DNA of 64,000 bases from Collinsella sp. AM17-1 (GTDB taxonomy: Bacteria > Actinomycetota > Coriobacteriia > Coriobacteriales > Coriobacteriaceae): assembly GCF_003470665.1 (NCBI RefSeq), contig NZ_QRJZ01000002.1, positions 62,001-126,000 on the forward strand, written 5' to 3'. Below, piece after piece: positions 16,196-24,562 of the stretch. The notes under the pieces were generated by a model. That model was not told the origin of the DNA. It searched no databases and saw nothing but the letters and a program-made list of their open reading frames with translations. Each line of letters begins with the position of its first letter. Within the stretch, counting starts at the first letter, position 1. The translations under genes were made by a program, and so were the position numbers.

Positions 16196-17601
16196 GTGAG
16201 CACCCCCAACAAACCGATCGCGTGCTGCGCGACACCCGCATTCTGACGCTTCGCATTTGGGCTGTTGTCGGCTGCATTGTCATCGCCGCTGTCATCTTTA
16301 ACCTTATGGGCATCCTGGCACCGGTTATTGAGTTTCTTGCCGTCGGCTCCATCATTGCTTTTGTGATGTCCCCGATCACCAACTGGCTCGAGCACCATGG
16401 CGTGAATCGTGGCATCGGTTCGCTTATCGCGCTTATTGTTGTTGTTGCCGTGCTCGTCGGTGTCGTTTGCATCTTGTCGCCGATTCTCTTTGGTCAGATC
16501 ATGGAAGTCCTGAGCCGCCTGCCCGAGCAGCTTCGTGTTGCGGGTGGCGACCTCAACGAGATGATCTCGCATGCCAAGACGCTCAACAATACGCCGCTCA
16601 AGGAGTATTTGGACGATAATCTTTCGTCGCTGGTCGCCGTGGCATCGAAGTATGTGTCTCAGATCGCTGCCGAGCTTGGCCGTGGTGTGTTCCCGCTCAT
16701 CACCAATACGGCCTCGCAGCTGTTCGTGATCTTCCTTGGTCTGGTGCTTGCCTACTGGATGGCCTGCGACTACCCTCGCATGCACCACGAGATTTGCACC
16801 ATCATCGGTCAGGAGAAGGAGACCTCGTACCGCTTTATGGTCGCCATCCTTTCTCGCTCTGTCGGCGGTTACATGCGCGGTATGGTCGTGACGTCCATCT
16901 GCGGTGGTTTCCTCGCTTTTATCGGTTTTATTATCATCGGCCATCCGTATGCGGCGCTCATGGCTATCTTTACCGGCATCATGCATTTGGTTCCGGTCGT
17001 CGGTCCCTGGGTGAGCGCAGCAATCGCCACAGTGCTCGGTTTCATGTTCAGCCCTATGTTGGCGTTATGGACGCTCATCGTGACGATGGTCGCGCAAAAC
17101 GTCACCGACAACGTGATTTCGCCTAAGGTCATGCAGAGCTCGGTGCAGGTGCATCCCATCATGAGCCTCACGGCGCTCGTTATTGGCTCGGCACTTATGG
17201 GTCCCATCGGCATGATTATTGCCATCCCGCTTTGTGCGGCTCTCAAGGGTATCTTCGTGTACTACTTCGAGAATGAGACCGGCCGCCAGCTCGTGGCATA
17301 CGACGGCGCCGTGTTTAAAGGCACGCCGTACCGTGATGCCGATGGCAACCCGGTCGCCGCCTATGACGCGCTCGGCGACGACACCTTCATTTACGAGTCC
17401 GAGCTCATCGGCAACGAGACTGCGCCCGAGGCCAAGGCCATGCCCAAACCCGAGCTCGATAATCCCTGGATTAAGCTCTCGGGCCTGCAGCCCGATGCGA
17501 CCGGTTTCTTCAAGAACCCCTTCGCCAAGGATGATGATTCCAACTCGGATGACGACACCAAAACCGGCATCGACGGCTCCATGGACGATGACGACAACTA
17601 G
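16192..17601 (+). CDS. AI-2E family transporter (PerM-like)
   Basis: A 469-residue polytopic membrane protein of the AI-2E/UPF0118 family, with about eight hydrophobic segments in the 1-360 region and the family's characteristic HPYAALMAIFTGIMHLVPVVGPW and HPIMSLTALVIG blocks. Family members have been linked to sodium/proton antiport and to export of small molecules; the substrate here is unknown. The last 100 or so residues are hydrophilic and very acidic (runs of Asp and Asn), probably a cytoplasmic tail. ATG 16192 overlaps the sigma factor TGA, so it is part of the stress module, and a terminator follows 50 nt later. Confidence 0.85.
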   Translation: MSEHPQQTDRVLRDTRILTLRIWAVVGCIVIAAVIFNLMGILAPVIEFLAVGSIIAFVMSPITNWLEHHGVNRGIGSLIALIVVVAVLVGVVCILSPILFGQIMEVLSRLPEQLRVAGGDLNEMISHAKTLNNTPLKEYLDDNLSSLVAVASKYVSQIAAELGRGVFPLITNTASQLFVIFLGLVLAYWMACDYPRMHHEICTIIGQEKETSYRFMVAILSRSVGGYMRGMVVTSICGGFLAFIGFIIIGHPYAALMAIFTGIMHLVPVVGPWVSAAIATVLGFMFSPMLALWTLIVTMVAQNVTDNVISPKVMQSSVQVHPIMSLTALVIGSALMGPIGMIIAIPLCAALKGIFVYYFENETGRQLVAYDGAVFKGTPYRDADGNPVAAYDALGDDTFIYESELIGNETAPEAKAMPKPELDNPWIKLSGLQPDATGFFKNPFAKDDDSNSDDDTKTGIDGSMDDDDN

Positions 17602-17651
17602 CGGGGTAATTCGGGTTAACATTCATACGCGCTAACATGCAATTTCGCTGA

Positions 17652-17682
17652 AGGGCCGGCATTGTGCCGGCCCTCTTTTTTG
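17652..17682 (+). terminator. Terminator of the stress-sigma operon
   Basis: AGGGCCGGC and GCCGGCCCT form a 9-bp stem with an ATTGT loop, followed by CTTTTTT. Confidence 0.92.
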
Positions 17683-17707
17683 CACTTGCGCGGCGGGATG
17701 GTAATAT
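17680..17707 (+). promoter_or_regulatory. Candidate alaS promoter
   Basis: TTGCAC (17680-17685) and TAATAT (17702-17707) are separated by 16 nt. The -35 overlaps the T-tract of the preceding terminator, a compact arrangement, and transcription would start about 40 nt before the alaS ATG. Confidence 0.55.
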
Positions 17708-17753
17708 CGTTACGTTTGAACTGTTTCGATGTGAAACCGAGGAGATTCCCTCT

Positions 17754-20411
17754 ATGAGTGCTGACTACCCGTCAATGACTACGGCCGAGATCCGCTCTAA
17801 GTTCCTCAACTTCTTTGAGGAGCGCGGTCTTAAGCTCTATCCTTCTTCGTCCCTCGTCCCCGACGATCCTTCGCTGCTGCTTGCCAACGCCGGCATGAAC
17901 CAGTTTAAGGAGTACTACCAGGGCAAGAAGACCATGAAGGAGATCGGCGCGATCTCCTGCCAGAAGTGCGTCCGCACCAACGACATCGACTGCATCGGCG
18001 AGGACGGCCGTCACCTGTCCTTCTTCGAGATGCTCGGCGACTTCTCCTTTGGCGGCGTCTCCAAGCAGCGGGCCTGCGCTTGGGCCTTTGAGCTCATCAC
18101 TAAGGAGTTCAAGCTGCCGCTCGACCGCCTGTACTTTACCGTCTTTACCGAGGACGACGAGACCCACGACGTGTGGCGTTCTCTGGGCGTTGCCGAGGAT
18201 CACATCTCCCGCCTGGGCGAGGACGACAACTTCTGGGCCGCTGGCCCCACCGGTCCCTGCGGTCCGTGCTCCGAGATCTACTTTGACATGGGCGAGGAGG
18301 TCGGCTGCGGCAGCCCCGACTGCAAGCCTGGCTGCGACTGCGACCGCTTCCTTGAGTTCTGGAACCTCGTGTTTACCCAGTACGACCGCCAGGAGGACGG
18401 CTCCATGCCGGAGCTGCCGCACCGCAACCTCGATACGGGCATGGGCCTGGAGCGTATGGCCGCTATCATGCAGCACAAGACTGCTAACTACGACGGCGAT
18501 CTGATGCAGCACCTCATCAAGCTCGGTGAGGAGATCAGCGGCAAGACCTATGACGCCGACGATTACTCCGGCGCCAGCCGCTCCCTGCGCATCATCGCCG
18601 ACCACTCCCGTGCTGTCGACTTTATGATCTCGGACGGCATCCTTCCCGGCAACGAGGGTCGCGAGTACGTCCTTCGCCGTCTGCTCCGCCGTGCCGTGTT
18701 CCACGGTCGCCTGCTGGGCATCGAGGGCGCCTTCCTGACCAAGTTCATCGACGAGGTCAACGCTCAAATGGGCGAGGCCTATCCCGAGCTGCTCAAGAAC
18801 GTCGCGCTCGTCAAGGGTATCGTCGCCTCCGAGGAGGAGCGCTTCTCCACGACGCTCGACAATGGCCGTGTCTACCTGGACGAGGCCCTGGCAGCGCTTG
18901 CCGAGGGCGCTGTGCTTCCGGGCGATGTCGCCTTTAAGCTGCACGACACCTTTGGTTTCCCCATCGATCTGACCGTCGAGATCGCCGGCACCGCTGGCCA
19001 CGACGTCGACATGGACGGCTTCACTGCCTGCATGGAGGACCAGAAGGCCCGCGCCCGCGCTAACGCCAAGGGCGACGCCTGGGGTAGCTTCAACGACGTG
19101 TGGGTCGAGCTTTCCGACAAGGTCGCAGCGACCGAGTTCGACGGCTATGACAACGATGTGATCGAGGGCGCCAAGGTTGTCGCCATCGTGCGCAACGGCG
19201 AGTCCGTCGAGTCCGCAGCCGCGGGCGAGGATGTCGAGGTCGTGCTCGACCGCACCCCGTTCTATGCCGAGATGGGTGGTCAGCAGGGCGATGCCGGCAA
19301 GCTTTCCGCCGAGGGCGTTGTTCTGACCGTTGCCGACACCAAGAACCACAACGGCCTGTATGCCCACGTAGCGCACGTTGCCGATGGCACGCTGACTGTC
19401 GGTGCCGCTGTGACCGCCGCTCTCGACGCCGAGCGTCGTGGCTTCCTGCGCCGCAACCACACCGCCACGCATCTGCTCGATGCCGCGCTTAAGCAGGTTC
19501 TGGGCGAGCATGTCTCCCAGGCCGGCTCGCTGGTGACGACCGAGCACCTGCGCTTTGACTTCACGCACTTCGAGGCTCTGTCCTCTGAGCAGCTCAAGGC
19601 TGTCGAGGACCTGGTCAACCAGCAAATCTTCGCTTCCAAGCCGGTCGTGACCCGTGTCATGGGCATCGACGAGGCTAAGGCTGCCGGCGCTGTCGCTCTA
19701 TTTGGCGAGAAGTACGGCGATGTCGTTCGCGTCGTCTCCGTGGGCGCCGAGGACCAGCCGTTCTCTCGCGAGCTCTGCGGTGGCACCCATGCCGCCAACA
19801 CCGCCGAGATCGGCCTGTTCAAGATTATTTCCGAGTCCTCCACAGGCTCCAATGTCCGCCGTATCGAGGCTGTGACCTCTAAGGGTGCCCTCGACTACAT
19901 GGCCGACCGCTTGGCGCTCGTTGACGCCGCCGCCGCTGCGCTCAAGTGCCGCGTCGACGAGGTTCCCGCCCGTGTGGAGAACCTGCAGGCCGAGCTGCGC
20001 GAGACGTCCAACAAGCTCAAAAAGGCTCTGACCGGTGGCTCCTCCGACGCCATTTCCAGTGCCATCGAGGGTGCTGTCGAGCTCGGCGGCTACAAGCTGG
20101 TCGTTGCTGAGCTCCAGGGCCTTGAGGCTGCTGACCTGCGCAACGTATGGGATACCGTGCACCAGAAGGTCGCCGGCCCTGTCGCTTGTGTCGTCGCCAG
20201 CGTGACTGAGAAGGGCACGCCTGCGCTGCTCGCTGCCGGCTCCGATGACGCCGTGAAGGCCGGGTTCCACGCCGGTAACGTGATCAAGCAGATCGCGGGT
20301 CTGGTCGACGGTCGCGGTGGTGGCCGTCCCAACATGGCCCAGGCCGGTGGCAAGAATGCTGCTGGCATCGCCGATGCCCTCGCGGCCGCCAAGACCGCGC
20401 TCGGCGCCTAA
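17754..20411 (+). CDS. alaS: Alanine-tRNA ligase
   Basis: A full-length class II alanyl-tRNA synthetase (885 residues). The catalytic core begins TAEIRSKFLNFFEERG and includes CQKCVRTNDIDCIG. The editing domain carries the zinc residues NHTATHLLDAALKQVLG and CGGTHAANT. The C-Ala domain ends GGGRPNMAQAGG. ATG 17754 has GAGGAG 9 nt upstream; an in-frame ATG at 17775 is less likely. It heads the operon with ruvX, mltG, yqeG-like, aroK and aroB-like genes. No T-box was found in the short leader, unlike ileS. Confidence 0.97.
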   Translation: MSADYPSMTTAEIRSKFLNFFEERGLKLYPSSSLVPDDPSLLLANAGMNQFKEYYQGKKTMKEIGAISCQKCVRTNDIDCIGEDGRHLSFFEMLGDFSFGGVSKQRACAWAFELITKEFKLPLDRLYFTVFTEDDETHDVWRSLGVAEDHISRLGEDDNFWAAGPTGPCGPCSEIYFDMGEEVGCGSPDCKPGCDCDRFLEFWNLVFTQYDRQEDGSMPELPHRNLDTGMGLERMAAIMQHKTANYDGDLMQHLIKLGEEISGKTYDADDYSGASRSLRIIADHSRAVDFMISDGILPGNEGREYVLRRLLRRAVFHGRLLGIEGAFLTKFIDEVNAQMGEAYPELLKNVALVKGIVASEEERFSTTLDNGRVYLDEALAALAEGAVLPGDVAFKLHDTFGFPIDLTVEIAGTAGHDVDMDGFTACMEDQKARARANAKGDAWGSFNDVWVELSDKVAATEFDGYDNDVIEGAKVVAIVRNGESVESAAAGEDVEVVLDRTPFYAEMGGQQGDAGKLSAEGVVLTVADTKNHNGLYAHVAHVADGTLTVGAAVTAALDAERRGFLRRNHTATHLLDAALKQVLGEHVSQAGSLVTTEHLRFDFTHFEALSSEQLKAVEDLVNQQIFASKPVVTRVMGIDEAKAAGAVALFGEKYGDVVRVVSVGAEDQPFSRELCGGTHAANTAEIGLFKIISESSTGSNVRRIEAVTSKGALDYMADRLALVDAAAAALKCRVDEVPARVENLQAELRETSNKLKKALTGGSSDAISSAIEGAVELGGYKLVVAELQGLEAADLRNVWDTVHQKVAGPVACVVASVTEKGTPALLAAGSDDAVKAGFHAGNVIKQIAGLVDGRGGGRPNMAQAGGKNAAGIADALAAAKTALGA

Positions 20412-20428
20412 GAATCTAAGAAGTCGCT

Positions 20429-20857
20429 GTGGTCGCGCTTGCGCTGGACATAGGGGAGACCAGGATCGGCATCGCCGTCTCGAGCCGTGATGGCAAGATG
20501 GCGATGCCCGTCAAGGTGCTTCCGGCCGCCGAGGTCACCGGTATGGCCAAGACGTTCCGCTACCTGGTCGAGGACTATGAGCCCGACATCCTGGTAAGCG
20601 GACGTCCCTTGACCATGGCCGGTGAGCCCGGCCCCCAGGCCGAGCGCGTTGCCGCCGTGGCGCAAAAGATTGCCGACGAGCTCGATCTTCCGCTGGAGTT
20701 TGAGGACGAACGTCTGTCTTCACAAGAGGCCAAGCGTATCCTGCGTGAGCAGGGCCTCAACGAAAAGCAGATGAGGGGCAAGATCGACATGATTGCCGCC
20801 AGCCTGTTTTTGCAGACGTGGCTCGATCGTAAAAACGAGGAGGTTTCGCATGCCTAG
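20429..20857 (+). CDS. ruvX: Putative Holliday junction resolvase RuvX (YqgF)
   Basis: A 142-residue RNase H-fold protein. ALDIGETRIGIAVSSRDG holds the first acidic residue of the family, and YEPDILVSGRPLTMAGEPG and FEDERLSSQEAKRIL the later ones. The family acts in 16S rRNA maturation and has been proposed as a Holliday junction nuclease. GTG 20429 is the only start that keeps the first strand; it lies 17 nt after alaS. The 3' end overlaps mltG by eight bases. Confidence 0.9.
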   Translation: MVALALDIGETRIGIAVSSRDGKMAMPVKVLPAAEVTGMAKTFRYLVEDYEPDILVSGRPLTMAGEPGPQAERVAAVAQKIADELDLPLEFEDERLSSQEAKRILREQGLNEKQMRGKIDMIAASLFLQTWLDRKNEEVSHA

Positions 20858-22283
20858 CGCTTCCGATCCGCGCCAGCAGAATCGTACACGGCAGCCGGCG
20901 TCGCGCACTGCCCAGCCTGGCCAGCGTCCGGCACAGCCGACGCAGCGCGCAGCTCAGCCTGCCGCGCGCTCGGTGCAGTCCTTCTCTCGTTCGGCCCAAC
21001 CTGTTCAACGGACGGGTCAGCAGCCTTCTGCTCGTTCGGTTCAGCATCCGGCTTCTCACGCGGCTCAGCAGCCCACTGCTCGTACGGCCCAGCCTGCAGG
21101 CGGTACCCGCTTTAAGCAGCAGGCACCTACCCAGCGAACGCAGGCCCCCCAATCGCATTCGCATCACGCTCGCGGTTCGCATGGCGTTGCTCCGGCGACC
21201 CGCTCGAGCTACAACACGCATACTCGTCGCGGTTCTCAAAAGAAGAGCTCTCCGGTTCCCATGATCATCGGCGTTGTGGTGGCGGTGCTTGCGCTTGTCG
21301 CGATCGTTTTCTTTGTCGTGCCGGCCGTCAAGGGCTTCTTTGCCGGTGAGGATACGAAGGTCACGGCTGGACAGCAGGTTACGGTGACCATTCCCGATGG
21401 TGCCTCGGGTGACACCATCGCTTCGATTCTCTCCGAGAACCATATCGTCGAGAATCCCAAGGATTACTATGCGGCGGTTAAAAAGCTCAACGCCGATATG
21501 TCGCTCAAGCCTGGTACTTATTCGTTCACCACACTCATGGATGCGACCAAGGTTGTTCAGCAGCTCATGGAAGGCCCCAACGCGGGCTCCAATGCGCTTA
21601 CTATTCCCGAGGGTCTAACGGTCGATCAGGTCGCCGACCGTGTGGCCCAGGCCTACGACAGCATCTCTAAGGAAGACTTCCTCAACCAGGCCAAGGCCTC
21701 CAACTACGTGGACGACTATAGCTTCCTTAAGGGCGCCGCCAACGACTCGCTTGAGGGTTTCTTGTTCCCCAAGACCTATTCGTTGGGTGATTCGCCGACG
21801 GCCGATGACGTGATTCACGCTATGCTCGATCAGTTTAAGACCGAGTACAAGTCGCTTGACTTTGCGAGCTGCGAAGCCAAGATCAAGGAGCGCTACGGTG
21901 TGGAGATGTCCGACTACGACATCGTCAACTTGGCCTCTATCGTTGAGCGCGAGGGCCTCAACGCCGATCAACGTGCGCACGTGGCCTCGGTCTTCTACAA
22001 CCGCCTTGCCGGCAAGCTCGACGGCCTGCGCTATCTCAACAGCGACGCTACCATGATGTATGTCACCGGTGGCGAGGTTACCGCCGACGACCTGCAGAGC
22101 GATAGTCCGTATAACACCTATAAGCACGAGGGTCTGCCACCCACGCCCATCTGCTCTCCGTCGCTCGAGGCACTCAAGGCCACGCTTGAGCCGACCGACT
22201 CCGATGACCTGTATTTCTACATTACGCAGGACGAGGAGTACTTCTCGCAAACCTACGAAGAGCATCAACAGTCTTGGAATTAG
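20850..22283 (+). CDS. mltG: Endolytic transglycosylase MltG with disordered N-terminus
   Basis: A 477-residue membrane protein that cuts nascent glycan strands of peptidoglycan and so sets strand length. A single membrane helix is at about residues 135-160 (MIIGVVVAVLALVAIVFFVV). The outside YceG domain has the catalytic Glu in SIVEREGLNADQRAHVASV and the closing motif NTYKHEGLPPTPIC. The cytoplasmic N-terminal 130 residues are low-complexity, rich in Gln, Arg, Pro and Ala with repeated AQP units, and look disordered and basic. ATG 20850 has GAGGAGG upstream and overlaps ruvX. Confidence 0.92.
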   Translation: MPSASDPRQQNRTRQPASRTAQPGQRPAQPTQRAAQPAARSVQSFSRSAQPVQRTGQQPSARSVQHPASHAAQQPTARTAQPAGGTRFKQQAPTQRTQAPQSHSHHARGSHGVAPATRSSYNTHTRRGSQKKSSPVPMIIGVVVAVLALVAIVFFVVPAVKGFFAGEDTKVTAGQQVTVTIPDGASGDTIASILSENHIVENPKDYYAAVKKLNADMSLKPGTYSFTTLMDATKVVQQLMEGPNAGSNALTIPEGLTVDQVADRVAQAYDSISKEDFLNQAKASNYVDDYSFLKGAANDSLEGFLFPKTYSLGDSPTADDVIHAMLDQFKTEYKSLDFASCEAKIKERYGVEMSDYDIVNLASIVEREGLNADQRAHVASVFYNRLAGKLDGLRYLNSDATMMYVTGGEVTADDLQSDSPYNTYKHEGLPPTPICSPSLEALKATLEPTDSDDLYFYITQDEEYFSQTYEEHQQSWN

Positions 22284-22284
22284 C

Positions 22285-22782
22285 ATGAGGATTTTTAGCC
22301 CCAAACGATACGTTGCCTCGGTCGATCGCATCGACCTTGATACCCTGTGGGCCGACGGCAAACGCGCCATTCTGCTCGATCGCGATAACACCTTGGTGCC
22401 GCGCGACACCGAGCAGGTTCCCGCCGCGGTTTCCGCTTGGCTCGACGCCGCCCGCGCCAAAGGCTTTAAGCTGTGCATGGTGTCCAACAACTGGCATCGC
22501 GACCAGGTCATGAGCTCTGCACGCGAGCTGGGACTCGAGGCCATCAGCCACGCCATGAAGCCGGCGCCGTTTGCCCTCAAGGCGGGTCTTAAGCGCCTCG
22601 GCGCCACGGCCGACGAGGCGGTGCTGATCGGTGATCAGCTCTACACGGACGTGTGGAGCGGCAACTTCGCCGGCGTCGATACCATCTTGGTAAAGCCGCA
22701 GGCGACGCAGGACCTGTGGTATACGCAGATCTTCCGTATCTTTGAGCGCCGGGCCCTGCGCGACCTTCCCTGCGAGGATTAG
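22285..22782 (+). CDS. YqeG-family HAD phosphatase
   Basis: A 165-residue HAD-superfamily protein of the YqeG (subclass IIIA) group. The nucleophile motif is AILLDRDNTLVPRD, motif II is CMVSNN, and the acidic motif is VLIGDQLYTDVWSGN. Family members are phosphatases of unclear substrate; in Gram-positives the gene often lies beside shikimate genes, as here (aroK follows after 8 nt). ATG 22285 starts one base after the mltG stop. Confidence 0.88.
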   Translation: MRIFSPKRYVASVDRIDLDTLWADGKRAILLDRDNTLVPRDTEQVPAAVSAWLDAARAKGFKLCMVSNNWHRDQVMSSARELGLEAISHAMKPAPFALKAGLKRLGATADEAVLIGDQLYTDVWSGNFAGVDTILVKPQATQDLWYTQIFRIFERRALRDLPCED

Positions 22783-22790
22783 GTCTCGCT

Positions 22791-23324
22791 ATGTCCCAGC
22801 ACACCAAACACGGCTGCGACCATATCTTCTTTATCGGCTTTTTGGGCGCGGGCAAATCGACGCTCGCGCGCAACGTCGGCACTATGTTTAAGCGGCGTTT
22901 TATCGATACCGACCGCCTGGTCGTGCGCCGTTGCGGCAAGTCGGTAACCGAGATTTTTGAGACCGAGGGCGAGGATCGTTTTCGCGAGCTCGAGACCTCG
23001 GCGCTCCGTTCGCTCCAAAGCGAGCGCAGCCTGTTGGTTTCGTGCGGGGGCGGTATCGTCGAGACGCCGGTGAATATTGAGCTGATGCACGAAATGGGTA
23101 CGTGCGTGTACCTCGAGGGCGACTTTGAGGATTCGATTCGCCAGATTCGTCGGTCCGACACGCGCCCCGATTTCCGCTCGCCCGAGCATGCCGCGCGCCT
23201 GTTTGAGCATCGCCGTCCGCTGTATCGCCAGGCTGCCGACCTTACCCTTGATATTCACAACAAGTCCTTCGAGGACGTTTCCTACCTTTGTGCCGAGATG
23301 CTTTTGGAGCGTGGACTGCTATGA
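22791..23324 (+). CDS. aroK: Shikimate kinase
   Basis: A 177-residue P-loop kinase that converts shikimate to shikimate-3-phosphate. Walker A is IGFLGAGKSTLARN, the substrate site shows FIDTDRLVV and GEDRFRELET, and SCGGGIVET matches the family's CGGG block. The lid region is HRRPLYRQAADL. It overlaps the next gene by four bases. Residues are normal for a working kinase. Confidence 0.93.
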   Translation: MSQHTKHGCDHIFFIGFLGAGKSTLARNVGTMFKRRFIDTDRLVVRRCGKSVTEIFETEGEDRFRELETSALRSLQSERSLLVSCGGGIVETPVNIELMHEMGTCVYLEGDFEDSIRQIRRSDTRPDFRSPEHAARLFEHRRPLYRQAADLTLDIHNKSFEDVSYLCAEMLLERGLL

Positions 23325-24430
23325 TTCGCCGTCAACTGATCAATTTCCAAAACCGCAGTGTCGATGTTCGCGTCGGCTTTAACGCTTTTAGTGAGTTGTC
23401 GCGTATGTTTGCCTCGGCCGTGGGCAAGCCCAAGCGTGCGATGGTTGTCTGGAACAGTGCTGTTTCCGACCGCTTTGGCGAGATCGTTGAGCACGCTCTG
23501 GTCGATGCCGGCTTTGCCGTGTCGCCGCTCGTCCTCGAGGTTTCGCCTGCCGGTGCTACGCTGACCGATGCCGATGCTATCTTTGGCGCCCTGTCTGCCA
23601 ACGGCGTTACCTGCGACGATCTGGTTGTCGCCGTTGGCGATGCCGCAACCTGCTCGGTTGTTAGCTGGTGCGCCAACCAGTGGTGCGGCCGAACTGAGTG
23701 CGCGCTGTTGCCGACGACCTTCGACGCCATGCTCACGGTCGCGACGACCATGAAGTCGCTCGTCGCCTCGTCGGCCAATGCGCTTCCCGCTATCGCGTTC
23801 CGTCCCGAACCGGGCTTGGTCGTGTGTGACCTCGACCTTGTTCGCGAAGCGGACCCCGAGGACCTCAAGCTCGGCTATGCGGTACTTGTCGGCACCATGC
23901 TTTCGAGCAGCAAGTCGCGCTGGAATCAGTTTATTGAGACTGTCCCCGAGATTCTTGCTGGTGAGGAGGTCGCGCTCGTCAATGCCGTCCAATGGTCTCA
24001 GACTGCCCGCAAGGACGTGCTGACGGCCACGAACCCGAGCGCCCGCCATGCGCTCGATTTTGGCAAGACGGGGGAGCGTACCCTGCGCGCTTGCTTGGGC
24101 GATGCCGCTTCGCAGGTCCCTGCCTACCAGCTGTTGTCCGAGGGCATGCGCTTTGAGGCGCGCCTAGCACATGATGCCTGCGACTTCGATATCGATTACG
24201 TCTTTGAGGTCGATGACTGCCTGGAGGACTTTGGTATCGAGGAGCTTGCCTTCGATCTGGAGCCTGCCGCATATATCGAGGAGTTCCGCAGGCAGCAGTT
24301 TGTCCGTTCGAACCGCAGTATGTTGCCGCTGCCCGCGGCACTCGGCGCCATTCGTCTCACGAGCGTTGAGGACGAGGTTCTTGAGCGCCATGCTCACGCC
24401 TACTTGGCTTCTCGCAAAGAACTTCTCTAA
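23321..24430 (+). CDS. Divergent 3-dehydroquinate synthase-like protein (possible pseudoenzyme)
   Basis: A 369-residue protein of AroB size and fold position, coupled to aroK (ATGA overlap at 23321). The AroB landmark GGGVVGDLAGF is replaced by VAVGDAATCSVVSW, and the PTTLLAQVDSSVGGKTG block survives only as LPTTFDAMLTVATTMKS. The zinc ligand Glu in the usual AEVIK is Val here (GYAVLVG), and the ligand His of NFGHTFGHAIE is lost in LDFGKTGERTLRA. NAD and metal sites therefore look absent. It may be regulatory, have a different activity, or another aroB may serve the shikimate pathway. Family assignment is from alignment by eye. Confidence 0.7.
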   Translation: MIRRQLINFQNRSVDVRVGFNAFSELSRMFASAVGKPKRAMVVWNSAVSDRFGEIVEHALVDAGFAVSPLVLEVSPAGATLTDADAIFGALSANGVTCDDLVVAVGDAATCSVVSWCANQWCGRTECALLPTTFDAMLTVATTMKSLVASSANALPAIAFRPEPGLVVCDLDLVREADPEDLKLGYAVLVGTMLSSSKSRWNQFIETVPEILAGEEVALVNAVQWSQTARKDVLTATNPSARHALDFGKTGERTLRACLGDAASQVPAYQLLSEGMRFEARLAHDACDFDIDYVFEVDDCLEDFGIEELAFDLEPAAYIEEFRRQQFVRSNRSMLPLPAALGAIRLTSVEDEVLERHAHAYLASRKELL

Positions 24431-24469
24431 GATTTATTGACATCCATTGTCTTTCGTATCATGTTGAGG

Positions 24470-24542
24470 GGCGGGTTTTCAGTCGGTTGCGGATCGCATG
24501 CGATTCTGTCGTTCGGTTGAGACCCGTCCCGTCTTTATAGAG
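24470..24542 (+). terminator. Possible terminator/leader hairpin after the aro genes
   Basis: GGGGCGGGTTTT near 24470 can pair, with several G-U pairs, with GAGACCCGTCCC near 24520-24531, followed by GTCTTTATAG; a short ATCGCATGCGAT palindrome lies in the loop. It could end the alaS operon or form the 5' leader of the peptidase gene. TTGACA occurs at 24437-24442 but lacks a well-spaced -10. Confidence 0.4.
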
Positions 24543-24562
24543 GCAACAAGAAAGGAATCTGC

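Noticed and set aside
17683-17753. T-box for alaS
   Set aside because: The leader is only about 70 nt and has neither stem I landmarks nor a GGGTGG box.
17772-19625. 617-codon minus-strand frame inside alaS
   Set aside because: Same antisense effect; composition is Val/Leu/Gly/Asp shadow of alaS codons.
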